Source of the DNA: Azorhizobium oxalatiphilum
GTDB lineage: Bacteria > Pseudomonadota > Alphaproteobacteria > Rhizobiales > Xanthobacteraceae
Direction: 5' to 3'
NCBI RefSeq assembly: GCF_014635325.1
Contig: NZ_BMCT01000004.1
Coordinates: forward strand, 62,001 to 126,000
DNA length: 64,000 nucleotides
Shown here: positions 26,030 to 35,159 of the stretch, one piece after another
How positions within the stretch are numbered: position 1 is the stretch's first letter
Layout: every line of letters starts with the position of its first letter
The notes under the pieces: model-generated
What the model saw: only the letters and a program-made list of their open reading frames with translations
The model's database searches: none
Told to the model about the DNA's origin: nothing
Made by a program: the position numbers and the translations under genes

Positions 26030-26718
26030 CCTCATGTCCGCTTCTCGGCCTGCTGACAGGAGCGGTTCGGCCGCTCGGTCCCCGTGGGGTCCCGAGCGGC
26101 ATCGCCAAGATCCCGGTCTCGGCTCCCGTGTCCCTGACCGCCACCGGCTTTGCGGGCGACGGGCAGGGCGACCATCGCCACCATGGCGGCCCCGAGAAGG
26201 CCGTTCATCATTATCCCTTCGATCATTACGCCGCATGGGCGAGGGAGATCGGCGATCATCATCTCCTGACGAGGCCGGGCGCCTTCGGGGAAAATCTGTC
26301 CACGTTCGGCCTGACCGAGGAGGCCGTGGCCATAGGCGATGTGTTCGAGCTTGGCAGCGCCGTCATCGAGATCAGCCAGGGCCGTCAGCCCTGCTGGCGT
26401 CTGAACGAGCGTTTCTCCGTGCCGGCGATGGGGCGGCAGGTGCAGAGCAGCGGCAGAACGGGTTGGTATTATCGCGTTCTGAAGGAAGGCGTGGTGGATC
26501 CCGGCGCCAGCCTGAGGAGGGTGGAGCGCCACGCACCGGAGTGGACGGTCGCGCGCATCTGGCGCGCGTTCTACGTCGATCCGCTGGGATATGACGAACT
26601 CAGACTGATTGCGGACCATTCGCGGCTTGCGGAGCGCTGGCGGACGCTCGCTTTGCGCCGGATTGAAACCCGGTCCATCGAAGACTGGGCGCTTCGCCTG
26701 GACGGCCCCTTACCGTAG
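26026..26718 (+). CDS. MOSC-domain protein (YiiM-like)
   Basis: 230 aa, translationally coupled to the preceding gene. The MOSC domain has GDGQGDHRHHGGPEKAVHHYP near residue 45, FGENLSTFGL near 87, and the invariant Cys123 in GRQPCWRLNERF. MOSC proteins handle sulfur carried on cysteine and bind molybdenum cofactor; YiiM reduces N-hydroxylated substrates such as 6-hydroxylaminopurine. The C-terminal helices match the YiiM 3-alpha domain. Confidence 0.87.
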   Translation: MTSCPLLGLLTGAVRPLGPRGVPSGIAKIPVSAPVSLTATGFAGDGQGDHRHHGGPEKAVHHYPFDHYAAWAREIGDHHLLTRPGAFGENLSTFGLTEEAVAIGDVFELGSAVIEISQGRQPCWRLNERFSVPAMGRQVQSSGRTGWYYRVLKEGVVDPGASLRRVERHAPEWTVARIWRAFYVDPLGYDELRLIADHSRLAERWRTLALRRIETRSIEDWALRLDGPLP

Positions 26719-26773
26719 CAAGGGGCTTCGTTTGACCGATCAAACAGCGTCACCTCATCCCGGGGCCAGACGC

Positions 26774-27871
26774 CTAGGTTTCGAAGAATCCATTTGTGGC
26801 GCGCTGCAAGATCGCGGGAACGGACAGGCCTTCGAGCTTGAGCGCCTCCAGCAGCGTGTTCTCGGCCTTATAATCCCGACCGATGGAGGCGCCCGCGAGC
26901 GTGATGGTCGCGTCATGGACCGGCGTCGCCACGCCCGCCAGACGGGCGACTTCAGCCGCGAACACCAGTCCATAGGAAAGATCCTGGCTGATGTAGCGGT
27001 GGTCGACGCTGCGCGGCCCCTTCGGCCCGCGGCCCGATGCGAACAGCGTCGCGTTCATCTGCGCCATGGGGCCGAGCGGCGTACGGAAGGAGCGATGGAA
27101 ATGCTCGTTCAGCGAATGGATCGTCGAACCATAGGCCTGCGCCACGGCGATACGCTCCGCATCCAGCGCCTCCATGAGCCGGCCGACCGCCTCTGTCGTC
27201 TGTCCATAGGGTGCCCAGGACTCCCGGTGCTCGATGCGCGAGATGTTGAGCAGGCACACCGGCACGTGAAACACCGGATTGGAGTTCGACAGCAGCGCGA
27301 TCGCCAGTGCATCGCCGCGCGGCTCGATGAGTGCGCCGGTCAACTCATGACAGAGGTCGAGGGCCGCGGCGCGATCCCGCGCCGGCATCACGGCGGCCTC
27401 GATGCGCGGGCGCACGGTGCGGATGTCGACCGAGGTCGCATCGGTCTTGTGGGCGGTCGCCACAGTGGTGTTCCAGGAGATGATCGGCAAGCTGATGTCG
27501 CGTGCCGCGAGCAGCGCGGAAAGCGCGACCGCCCCCATGGAATGGGCTGCGCCGATGATGAAGGGAACACCGGGCCGCAGCAAAGGTGCTGCCGCCTCCA
27601 TCACGGGGCGATGGCCGCCCCCATCCACGGCGAGCACCACCGCATCGGCTTCGCCAAGGGCCTCGGCGAGAGAGGCGGCGATGCCGATCTCCCACTCGCC
27701 CGCAAGCGCACCCGATGCACGAATGACTGTGCGAGGCGCCAGCCCGTGCGTACTGCCACCGGAGGGCGACCACATGATCGGCGCGTGTCCCCGCGAGGCA
27801 AGCAGGGCCGACGTCGCAAGCCCCATGCTCCCCGCACCGAGAACCGCCACCTTGAGAGACCGCAGGGTCAT
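26774..27871 (-). CDS. NAD(P)-dependent opine/octopine dehydrogenase-family protein
   Basis: 365 aa. An N-terminal Rossmann domain (AVLGAGSMGLATSALLASRGH) is followed by the all-helical opine dehydrogenase domain (SNSNPVFHVPVCLLNIS near residue 200; ESWAPYGQTTEAVGRLMEALD near 220). The family reductively condenses an amino acid with a 2-keto acid, or oxidises such opines. It lies downstream of the MmgE/PrpD and binding-protein genes on the same strand (42 bp gap), so it likely belongs to the same catabolic unit; an opine-like imported compound is a plausible but unproven substrate. Confidence 0.85.
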   Translation of the reverse strand: MTLRSLKVAVLGAGSMGLATSALLASRGHAPIMWSPSGGSTHGLAPRTVIRASGALAGEWEIGIAASLAEALGEADAVVLAVDGGGHRPVMEAAAPLLRPGVPFIIGAAHSMGAVALSALLAARDISLPIISWNTTVATAHKTDATSVDIRTVRPRIEAAVMPARDRAAALDLCHELTGALIEPRGDALAIALLSNSNPVFHVPVCLLNISRIEHRESWAPYGQTTEAVGRLMEALDAERIAVAQAYGSTIHSLNEHFHRSFRTPLGPMAQMNATLFASGRGPKGPRSVDHRYISQDLSYGLVFAAEVARLAGVATPVHDATITLAGASIGRDYKAENTLLEALKLEGLSVPAILQRATNGFFET

Positions 27872-27913
27872 TCGACTTCCCTATGAATGAGTGATGATCG
27901 AGAGATCACCGGA

Positions 27914-29359
27914 TCAGGCTACGTCTCGCACCACGGGCGAGGCCGCGAACAGATGGCGGACATCATCGAGGTCTTCGATGGTGCGCAGGCGCTGCAACAG
28001 GGTTTCCGCAGCATCGGGAGAAAGGAATGGCGCGACGTTGCGCAGGAACTTCCGCTCCAGCAACGCTTCCGGCATGGGATTGATTGGCTTGCCTGTGGCA
28101 GCAGCCTGAAGATGGGATGCGGTGCGCCCACCGTGGGTGGTCACGGTCACTCGCGTGGCCTCGGTGCCGTTGCGCGCCGCCTCCTCGTCCTCGAACAACT
28201 CGGCGGGATGCATTTCCACCCGGCCCATCGCCGCCTGGACGGTGGGATCCTCAAGATTGTCCTGCGTCAGCAGATCCGCCGTGAAGCGGCCGCGCGCGAG
28301 AAGGCAGCCCAGAGCGAAAGGCATGGAGAACTGCGCCTGCGTTACATTTGCGGGACGCGGAAAGGCGAGGTTGCTGGCGATGTGCCGGGTCACATCACAT
28401 CGCACCGTCGCCACCTCGCCAGCATCGATCTTGTGATGATCCAGCAGGAATTCCAGTGCCTCGGCTGCGGCCTGCACGGACGAACAGGCGGGATAGAGCT
28501 TGTAGGACGTTCCCGGCTCCTGGAAAGCGCCCAGATGCTCGAACGCCTCTGCCGTCCAGGCGCCGCCATTGATCACCTGAATGAAGCCGCGATGGCCTTC
28601 GAACGCATTCAATGGGGCCTCTCCACCGTCGCGCGCCAGAAGAGCGGCGCGCAGGCCGATCTCGCTGGCCCGTGCGCACAGATAAGGCTTCATGTCCGAC
28701 CCTACCGCGATGCGCAGCCCGCCGGCCTGCACCGTGGCGATGGCGATGGCATGGGCGGTGCGGCCGGCATCCAGCCCCAGCAGCCGCGACACCGCCGCCG
28801 CCGCGCCTATGGGGCCGAGCACCGCGCTGTTGAACCAGCCCTTGTAGAACAGGCTGTCCCGATCCTTGCGATAGGGCTGCTCCGACAGACATTCGGCCAG
28901 CGTGCAGACGGTCTGCGTGCCCGCCACGAAGGCGGTGAGGAGATCGGCGCCGGTGGCCCCGACCTCCTCACCGACGGCCAGCAGTGCGGGAAACAGCACC
29001 GCCGGCGCAAACACCATCCCCACATTGAAGTTGGCATCGAAGTCCAGGACGTGCGCCGAGGTCGCGTTCAGCCGTGCTGCCGCTGGCGCGGTCAAAGCCG
29101 CTCCCGCGCCGGCGATGATGGTCGATGCCCCTGCGCGACTTTCGGCCAGCCCCTGCGCCCGCGTTATCCGGGCGAAGGGGAATTGTGAGCCGGCGAAAGC
29201 GACGCCCATGACGTCGATCATCGCATGGCGGGCGGCGCTTCGTGCGTGTTCGGGAACGTCGGCAAAATGCAGGGCGGACACCCACGTGCCGAGCCTTTCC
29301 GCGATGAAGGGCGAGGGTGTGGAATCGGCAAGTGAGGTCATGATGATCTGCATCCTCAC
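27914..29359 (-). CDS. MmgE/PrpD-family protein
   Basis: 481 aa, full length for the family (2-methylcitrate dehydratase, cis-aconitate decarboxylase, iminodisuccinate epimerase). Typical sequences are ARHAMIDVMGVAFAGS near residue 45, LNATSAHVLDFDANFNVGMVFAPAV near 97 (catalytic Asp/His loop) and FKLYP-like SYKLYPACSSVQA near 290. The start ATG overlaps the stop of the binding-protein gene (ATGA). Given the company of an opine dehydrogenase, an epimerase, lyase or hydratase acting on a dicarboxylate amino acid derivative is possible; the propionate pathway is unlikely because prpC and prpB are absent. Confidence 0.88.
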   Translation of the reverse strand: MRMQIIMTSLADSTPSPFIAERLGTWVSALHFADVPEHARSAARHAMIDVMGVAFAGSQFPFARITRAQGLAESRAGASTIIAGAGAALTAPAAARLNATSAHVLDFDANFNVGMVFAPAVLFPALLAVGEEVGATGADLLTAFVAGTQTVCTLAECLSEQPYRKDRDSLFYKGWFNSAVLGPIGAAAAVSRLLGLDAGRTAHAIAIATVQAGGLRIAVGSDMKPYLCARASEIGLRAALLARDGGEAPLNAFEGHRGFIQVINGGAWTAEAFEHLGAFQEPGTSYKLYPACSSVQAAAEALEFLLDHHKIDAGEVATVRCDVTRHIASNLAFPRPANVTQAQFSMPFALGCLLARGRFTADLLTQDNLEDPTVQAAMGRVEMHPAELFEDEEAARNGTEATRVTVTTHGGRTASHLQAAATGKPINPMPEALLERKFLRNVAPFLSPDAAETLLQRLRTIEDLDDVRHLFAASPVVRDVA

Positions 29360-30327
29360 TTCGCAGCGAGGAAGCTCCCGTCATAATAGCGCGCGAGGTC
29401 GAATTCGGCGGTGGAGTCGGGCTCTGCGCCCACCGCCTTGGCGATGACGATCAGGTTCTTCAGGCTGTCGGCCGAGACTTCGAGCCCCACGCCAATGGCC
29501 TTCTGCTGCTCGACGATGAAAGCGTAGGAGTCCGCGCAGATGCTGCGATCGGTCTTGGTGTAGGCCGCGAGGATGTCGATGGCCTTGTCCTTGTTGGCCG
29601 GATCATAGATCCAGTCGGCGGCCTTGCGGGTTGCCTGCGTGAGGGCGATAGCGGCCTTGGGGTTCTTCTCGGCCCATGGCTTGTTCAGGATCAGCGGGGT
29701 CTGGAGATAGGGCTCGGTGTAATCGCCGAGCACCTTCAGGCCGTCGCGCTGCGCCAGCGTATCGAAGGGCGCCACCAGCAGGGCACCGAACACCTGGCCG
29801 TTGTCGAGCGCGATGACGCGATCCTTCGAGTTGGCCATTGAGACCATCTGCACCGACTGCCCGTCGCCCCCGCCGCGCTGGACTAGATAGCGCAGCAGGT
29901 TGGCCGTTCCGCCCTTCACGCCACCGGCTGTGACCGGCTTGCCCGACAATTGCTTGACGCTGGTGATCTCCTTGCCGCCCACGAGGCGAAGGATCGACTT
30001 GCCGAGCACCGCGCCGGAAATGACGATTGGCGCGCCCTGATCAATGGCGCGAATGGCGAGGTCCGCTACGGCCACACCCGCCTCCACGCTGCCCGACGAC
30101 ACGGACTGGAGCAGCGACGGGCTGGCTGCCGCAACCAGTTCCTTCACCTCGATGCCACGCTCCTTGTAGAAGCCCTGGTCCTTTGCAATGGCGTGCAGCC
30201 AGAGCAGCGAACTGGGCGCCAGCATGGCTACCCGCACCTCCGTCAGAGGCTGAGCCTGCGCAGCGGGTGCTGTGAGAACCAGCGCCGACGCCAGCGCGGC
30301 TGCGGCTATGCGCTTGAATGCGTTCAT
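29356..30327 (-). CDS. NMT1/SsuA-type periplasmic substrate-binding protein
   Basis: 323 aa from ATG 30327. A signal peptide (AAAALASALVLTAPAAQA) precedes a type II periplasmic-binding fold of the nitrate/sulfonate/taurine/thiamine-precursor group (YKERGIEVKELVAAASPSLLQSVSSGSVEAG near residue 55; TAGGVKGGTANLLRYL near 130). No ABC permease or ATPase gene is nearby, so it is an orphan binding component. It is the first gene of the minus-strand unit with the MmgE/PrpD and opine dehydrogenase-like genes, divergent from an IclR regulator. Confidence 0.87.
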   Translation of the reverse strand: MNAFKRIAAAALASALVLTAPAAQAQPLTEVRVAMLAPSSLLWLHAIAKDQGFYKERGIEVKELVAAASPSLLQSVSSGSVEAGVAVADLAIRAIDQGAPIVISGAVLGKSILRLVGGKEITSVKQLSGKPVTAGGVKGGTANLLRYLVQRGGGDGQSVQMVSMANSKDRVIALDNGQVFGALLVAPFDTLAQRDGLKVLGDYTEPYLQTPLILNKPWAEKNPKAAIALTQATRKAADWIYDPANKDKAIDILAAYTKTDRSICADSYAFIVEQQKAIGVGLEVSADSLKNLIVIAKAVGAEPDSTAEFDLARYYDGSFLAAK

Positions 30328-30404
30328 GATTTTCCCCGCGGATCTGGATGCCACCTCGTTGGATGGCGAGGACGAGTGTGTTCGTCCCGTTAGGGGAAAT
30401 CAAA

Positions 30405-30445
30405 CATTTTTGCCAAAATGCGTCAATTATGTCCTTTTGCAAAAG
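30405..30445. promoter_or_regulatory. Tandem palindromes, candidate IclR operator
   Basis: CATTTT-TGCC-AAAATG (30405-30420) and CTTTTGCAAAAG (30434-30445) are both perfect inverted repeats sharing the core TTTTGC(C)AAAA, with centres 27 bp apart. They lie in the 183-bp divergent region between the binding-protein gene (30327, minus) and the IclR gene (30511, plus). IclR proteins bind as tetramers to paired palindromes, so this is a strong candidate. Confidence 0.55.
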
Positions 30446-30510
30446 AGGCGCACGTTTCGTATGCAGGCCGGAACAGCCATTTTTGAACTGCCCCGTTTCC
30501 GGATTCCGCC

Positions 30511-31284
30511 ATGAGCAGACAAGGCGATATTCTCTCGATCCTCCATCTGTTCGATGTGGAGACGCCGAACTGGACGGTGGAGGAGATTGCGCAGGAGCTC
30601 GGCATTTCGGTGCGCACGGCGTATCGCAATGTGCGTGAACTGGTGCAGAGCGGCTTCCTCGATCCCATATCGGGCGCCAGTTATGTTCTGGGGCCCGCCT
30701 TTATCAGCTTCGACCGCGTGATCCGCCAGAGTGATCCGCTGATCCACATCGCGTCACCGGGCATGAGGCGTCTGCTGGAGGAGGCCGATCAGGAAGCCGC
30801 CGTCATTGTGTTCCGGCGCTTCAGGGATCGCATGATGAGCGTGCACATACTGGAAGGGGACGCTCCGCATTTGCCTCCCAGCTATGAGCGCGGCGCCGCC
30901 ATGTCGCTGTTTCTGGGGGCGCCTGCGAAGGTGATCCTGGCCTTCCTGCCGGACCGTGCCATGCGCGCGCTCTACCAGCGCCACGAGGAGACGTTGCGGG
31001 CGGCGGGCGTCGAGTCATGGGATAATATGAAGGCGCAGCTGCGTGCAATCCGCAGGGCCGGCTATGCCATGACCGAAGCGGAGGTGGGAGCGGGGCGCGT
31101 GGGCATTGCCGCTCCCATTCTGCGCGGCGATCAGGTGGTTGCCAGCCTCAGCATCGTACTGGCCGCTGCGAGCCTGCATCGGGATCAGAACAAGATGCGG
31201 CGTTTCGCCGATGCGGTTCAGCGTGAAGCGAAGGACATCTCATTGCTTCTGGAAGGCCAGGACGCTCACGCTGCCCGACCCTGA
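30511..31284 (+). CDS. IclR-family transcriptional regulator
   Basis: 257 aa. N-terminal winged helix-turn-helix (residues about 5-65; WTVEEIAQELGISVRTAYRNVRELVQSGFL) and C-terminal IclR ligand domain (about 80-245; APAKVILAFLPDRAMRALY; GRVGIAAPILRGDQVVASLSIV). Divergent from the binding-protein/MmgE-PrpD/opine-dehydrogenase genes, it is their likely regulator, responding to an aromatic, keto or opine-like acid. Confidence 0.92.
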   Translation: MSRQGDILSILHLFDVETPNWTVEEIAQELGISVRTAYRNVRELVQSGFLDPISGASYVLGPAFISFDRVIRQSDPLIHIASPGMRRLLEEADQEAAVIVFRRFRDRMMSVHILEGDAPHLPPSYERGAAMSLFLGAPAKVILAFLPDRAMRALYQRHEETLRAAGVESWDNMKAQLRAIRRAGYAMTEAEVGAGRVGIAAPILRGDQVVASLSIVLAAASLHRDQNKMRRFADAVQREAKDISLLLEGQDAHAARP

Positions 31285-31320
31285 GTTCTCCGCATAGGGC
31301 GCTGGGCTCCGAAGCGGTGC

Positions 31321-32322
31321 TCAGGCTGTTTCCGGAACCGTGGCCAGGGGAAAGTGGCAGGCCACCTGATGGCCGCCCGTGAGAGTACGCAGCACGGGAA
31401 TGTCGCTGCCGCACCGGGCCTGCGCCGTCGGACAGCGGGTATGGAAGCGGCAGCCGGGCGGCGGCGCATAGGGGCTCGGCAGGTCGCCCGCCAGCGGGGG
31501 GCGGCGCGGCGCGCCATCCCCACCGATTTGCGGCACGGCGTCGAGCAAAGCGCGGGTGTAGGGATGGGCGGGCGCGGCGAACAGCGTCTCGCGGTCCGCG
31601 ATTTCGACCATACGGCCGAGATACATCACCGCGACCCGATCGCTGACATATTCGACAACGGACAGATCGTGGCTGATGAACAGGAAGGCGACGCCGAGCG
31701 TCTCCTGCAAATCCACCAGCAGGTTCAGGATCTGCGCCTGCACCGACACGTCCAGCGCCGACACCGGCTCGTCCAGCACCACCACCTCCGGATCGAGCAC
31801 GAGGGCGCGGGCGATGCCGATGCGTTGGCGCTGGCCGCCGGAGAACTGGTGCGGATAGCGCCGCGCCGCCTCCGGCGGCAGGCCGACCTTGGCGAGAATG
31901 TCCGCCACCTTCGCCTTGCGCGCCGCTCGTGTGCCGATGCCGTGGATGTGCAGGGGCTCGGCGATCAGCTCACCCACGGTCCAGCGCGGATCCAGCGAGG
32001 CGAACGGATCCTGAAACACCATCTGCACCTTGCGGCGGGTGGCGCGCAGCGCGCTGCGGCTGTGGTGGGTCACGTCCGTGCCATCGAGGCGGATGTGGCC
32101 CTGGCTGGGCTCGATCAGCCGCAGGATGGCGCGGCCGAGGGTGGACTTGCCGCAGCCGCTCTCGCCCACGAGGCCGAGCGTCTCGCCTGCCGCCAGCGCA
32201 AGCGAGACACCATCCACCGCATGCACGGCGCCGCGCGCGGTGGCGAACCGCACCACGAGGTCTTCCACGGCGAGCACGGGCTCACGCGTGGACGACTGAA
32301 AGGCGTTCTGGTTCTGCAGCAT
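31321..32322 (-). CDS. Peptide-type ABC importer ATPase (DppF/OppF-like)
   Basis: 333 aa from ATG 32322, overlapping the preceding ATPase gene by 41 bp. Walker [10 protein letters not shown], signature [15 protein letters not shown] and Walker [13 protein letters not shown] are intact, and the C-terminal oligopeptide-transporter extension with Cys pairs ([14 protein letters not shown]) is characteristic of the Opp/Dpp F subunit. It powers the permease pair encoded upstream. It is the last gene of a six-gene operon read from 38540. Confidence 0.92.
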   Translation of the reverse strand: MLQNQNAFQSSTREPVLAVEDLVVRFATARGAVHAVDGVSLALAAGETLGLVGESGCGKSTLGRAILRLIEPSQGHIRLDGTDVTHHSRSALRATRRKVQMVFQDPFASLDPRWTVGELIAEPLHIHGIGTRAARKAKVADILAKVGLPPEAARRYPHQFSGGQRQRIGIARALVLDPEVVVLDEPVSALDVSVQAQILNLLVDLQETLGVAFLFISHDLSVVEYVSDRVAVMYLGRMVEIADRETLFAAPAHPYTRALLDAVPQIGGDGAPRRPPLAGDLPSPYAPPPGCRFHTRCPTAQARCGSDIPVLRTLTGGHQVACHFPLATVPETA

Positions 32323-33298
32323 GGATGTCTCCCACGCGCAGGCAGGCGACCGAGCCTGTTCCGGCGGGAACGAGAGGGGGCAAAGCGAGCGTGCAGGCGG
32401 CTTCCGCCACCGGACAGCGTGGCGCGAAGGCACAGCCGTCGGGCATGGCGGCAAGGCCCGGCACCGTGCCGGGAATTTCGGTGAGGCGGGCACGCACGGC
32501 GCCCCGGCCGCCGAGCCGGGGGCGGGCGGCGATGAGGCCGCGCGTGTAGGGATGCAGCGGCGCAGCGAACAGATCGCGCGCCGCGCGCTCCTCCACCTTG
32601 CGGCCGGCATAGAGCACCAGCACCCGGTCCGCATGCTCGGCCACGACGCCGAGATCATGGGTGATGAGCACCACGGCCGTGCCGTGCTCGCGCTTCAGCG
32701 TGTCGATCAGGTCGAGGATCTGGGCCTGAATGGTTACGTCGAGGGCGGTCGTGGGCTCGTCGGCCACCAGCACGGCGGGCGCGCAGGCCAGCGCCATGGC
32801 GATGACCACGCGCTGGCGCATGCCGCCGGAGAGGCGGTGCGGATAATCATGGAAGCGCCGCTCGGCATCGGGGATGCGCACCTGCGCCAGCAACTCCAGC
32901 GCCCGTGCCTTTGCGGCGCGTGGCGAGACGCGCTCATGCTCGAGGATGACCTCCATGATCTGCTCGCCGATTGTGAGCACCGGATTGAGTGCCGTCATGG
33001 GCTCCTGAAAGATCATGGCGATGCGTGCGCCGCGCACCTCGCGCAGTCGCTTTTCCGGCAGGCCGATGAGGTTGCGGCCCTCCAGCGCGATGGCCTCGCC
33101 GGACACCACGCCGGGCGGCGGCACGAGGCCGAGCAGCGCGAAGGCGGTGAGCGACTTGCCCGAGCCGCTCTCACCCACGATGGCCAGCGTCTCGCCCGCC
33201 TTCACGCTGAAGGAGAGGTCACGCACGGCTGGCGTTACCCGGCCGCGGGAAGCAAAGCCCACATTGAGGCGGCGGACCTGGAGAACGGGCTCGCTCAT
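32282..33298 (-). CDS. Peptide-type ABC importer ATPase (DppD/OppD-like)
   Basis: 338 aa. Walker [10 protein letters not shown], signature [15 protein letters not shown], Walker [13 protein letters not shown] and the C-terminal Cys-containing Opp_C extension ([14 protein letters not shown]) identify the D subunit. It forms a heterodimer with the DppF-like protein. The start overlaps the upstream permease stop (ATGA), implying coupled translation. Confidence 0.92.
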   Translation of the reverse strand: MSEPVLQVRRLNVGFASRGRVTPAVRDLSFSVKAGETLAIVGESGSGKSLTAFALLGLVPPPGVVSGEAIALEGRNLIGLPEKRLREVRGARIAMIFQEPMTALNPVLTIGEQIMEVILEHERVSPRAAKARALELLAQVRIPDAERRFHDYPHRLSGGMRQRVVIAMALACAPAVLVADEPTTALDVTIQAQILDLIDTLKREHGTAVVLITHDLGVVAEHADRVLVLYAGRKVEERAARDLFAAPLHPYTRGLIAARPRLGGRGAVRARLTEIPGTVPGLAAMPDGCAFAPRCPVAEAACTLALPPLVPAGTGSVACLRVGDIHAAEPERLSVVHA

Positions 33299-34176
33299 GC
33301 GCGGCGCTCCCCCTTGGGATCGAGGGCATCGTTCAGCCCGTCGCCCAGCAGGTTGAGGGCGAGCACGGCGACAACGATGGCGAGCCCCGGCAGCGTGGCG
33401 ATGTACCAGTCGGTGCGCAGCACCTCGCGGCCCGCACCTACCATGCCGCCCCAGCTCACCACATTGGGATCGCCGAGGCCAAGGAAGGCGAGGCTGGACT
33501 CGGTGAGGATCGCGCTCGCCACCAGGATGGAGGCGGAGACGATGATCGGGGCGAGCGTGTTGGGCAGGATGTGCAGCACGATGATGCGCAGGTCTCCCGC
33601 GCCCAGCGCGATGGAGGCCTGCACCAGCTCGCCGTTGCGCAGCTTCAGCACCTCCGCCCGCACGAGGCGCGCCAGGCTCGGCCAGGCGGTGATGCCGATG
33701 GCCAGCGTGATGGTGGGGATGGAAGGCTGCAGGATGGCGACGATGGCCAGCGCGAACAGGAAGGGCGGGATGGTCTGGAACAGTTCCGTCACCCGCATCA
33801 GAGCGGCATCGGTGCGCCCGCCGTAATACCCCGCCAGCGCCCCGGTGGCGGTGCCGATGAGCAGCGAGACACTGGCCGCGACCGCGCCGATGAGCAGCGA
33901 AACGCGGGCGCCGTGGAAGATGCCCGAGGCGATGTCGCGGCCCATCATGTCCGTGCCCAGCGGATAAGCGGCATCCTGGCCCGGCCAGAGGAAGGGCTGG
34001 GCCACCATGTCCAGCGGGTCGTCAGGATAGAGCAGGGGGGCGCTGGCCGCGACCGCGATGATGGCGGCAAGCAACAGCAGGCCGACGACGCCCGACGGCC
34101 GGCGCAGCAGCCGCCAGAGGAAGCCGGAGCGCGGCGCCGCATGCGGGGTTGGGGCGGCAAGCGTGATGAGGCTCAT
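33295..34176 (-). CDS. Peptide-type ABC importer permease (DppC-like)
   Basis: 293 aa from ATG 34176, which overlaps the DppB-like stop (ATGA). N-terminal OppC-type helix (GVVGLLLLAAIIAVAASAPLL), the YPLGTDMMGRDIASGIFHGARVSL signature of C-type permeases, five further helices and the EAA-like loop EVLKLRNGELVQASIALGAGD. It forms the transmembrane channel with the DppB-like subunit. Confidence 0.92.
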   Translation of the reverse strand: MSLITLAAPTPHAAPRSGFLWRLLRRPSGVVGLLLLAAIIAVAASAPLLYPDDPLDMVAQPFLWPGQDAAYPLGTDMMGRDIASGIFHGARVSLLIGAVAASVSLLIGTATGALAGYYGGRTDAALMRVTELFQTIPPFLFALAIVAILQPSIPTITLAIGITAWPSLARLVRAEVLKLRNGELVQASIALGAGDLRIIVLHILPNTLAPIIVSASILVASAILTESSLAFLGLGDPNVVSWGGMVGAGREVLRTDWYIATLPGLAIVVAVLALNLLGDGLNDALDPKGERRA

Positions 34177-35156
34177 GGGGTGCCTCCCAGCGAGATGCGG
34201 GGATCGAGCAGCGTGTAGATGACATCCACCGCGAGGTTGATCAGCACCACGACGATGGATGAGCAGAACAGGATGCCGAGCAGCAGGTTGAGATCGCGCT
34301 GGAACAGCGCCTCGAAGGCGAGGCGGCCGAGGCCGGGCCAGGAGAACACCGTCTCCACCAGGATGGCGCCGCCGAGCACGGAGCCGAGCTGCACGCCCAG
34401 CGTGGTGACGATGGGCAGCAGCGCGTTGCGCAGTACATGGCGGACGGCGATGCGGTGAGCCCGTACGCCCTTGGCGCGGGCCGTGCGCACGAAATCCTGC
34501 CCGTAGACCTCCAGCATGGAGGCGCGCATGAGCCGGGTGTAGATGGCCAGATAGAACAGCCCGAGGGTGAGGGTGGGCAGCACCAGATGCTGGGCCACGT
34601 CCCACGCATAGGCGAGCCCGGTATGACCGGCCTCGATGGTGATCATGCCGCCCACCGGCAGCCAGTCGAGCGCCACTGAAAACACCACCACCAGCATGAC
34701 GCCGACCCAGAAGACGGGGGTGGCGTAGAACAGCAAAGCGAGGATGGAGATGATGGTATCCGCCGCCTTGCCGGCGTGGCGCGCGGCGAGGAAGCCGAGC
34801 GTGCCGCCGACCGTGATGGCGAAGCCGATACTGGCGCCCATGAGCAGCAGCGTCGGCCCGACGCGGTGGGCGATCAGCTCGGAGACGGGCAGCCCCTGCC
34901 GGAAGGAATAGCCGAGGTTCAGCGTCAGCACGTTTTTCAGATACGAGAAGAACTGCACGTGGAGCGGCTGGTCGAGCCCGAACTGGCGGCGCAGGGCCGC
35001 CATGTATTCGGGCGTCGCCGAGCCCGCCTCGCCGGCCATCACCTGCGCCGCGTCGCCGGGAGCAAGGCGGAGCAGGAAGAAATTGATGATGGCGATGCCC
35101 AGCACCACGAAGGCGATCTGGACAAAACCCCGGCGCAAATGGGCAAGCGCGGCCAT
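34173..35156 (-). CDS. Peptide-type ABC importer permease (DppB-like)
   Basis: 327 aa. OppB/DppB signatures: N-terminal helix with FFLLRLAPGDAAQVM, LNLGYSFRQGLPVSELI, and the EAA loop MLEVYGQDFVRTARAKGV, with six predicted transmembrane helices. It starts 3 bp after the stop of the preceding binding-protein gene. Confidence 0.92.
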   Translation of the reverse strand: MAALAHLRRGFVQIAFVVLGIAIINFFLLRLAPGDAAQVMAGEAGSATPEYMAALRRQFGLDQPLHVQFFSYLKNVLTLNLGYSFRQGLPVSELIAHRVGPTLLLMGASIGFAITVGGTLGFLAARHAGKAADTIISILALLFYATPVFWVGVMLVVVFSVALDWLPVGGMITIEAGHTGLAYAWDVAQHLVLPTLTLGLFYLAIYTRLMRASMLEVYGQDFVRTARAKGVRAHRIAVRHVLRNALLPIVTTLGVQLGSVLGGAILVETVFSWPGLGRLAFEALFQRDLNLLLGILFCSSIVVVLINLAVDVIYTLLDPRISLGGTP

Positions 35157-35159
35157 GGC

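Noticed and set aside
26730-26745. Short inverted repeat GTTTGA-CCGA-TCAAAC between convergent genes
   Set aside because: It has only a 6-bp stem and no T-run; too weak to call a terminator.
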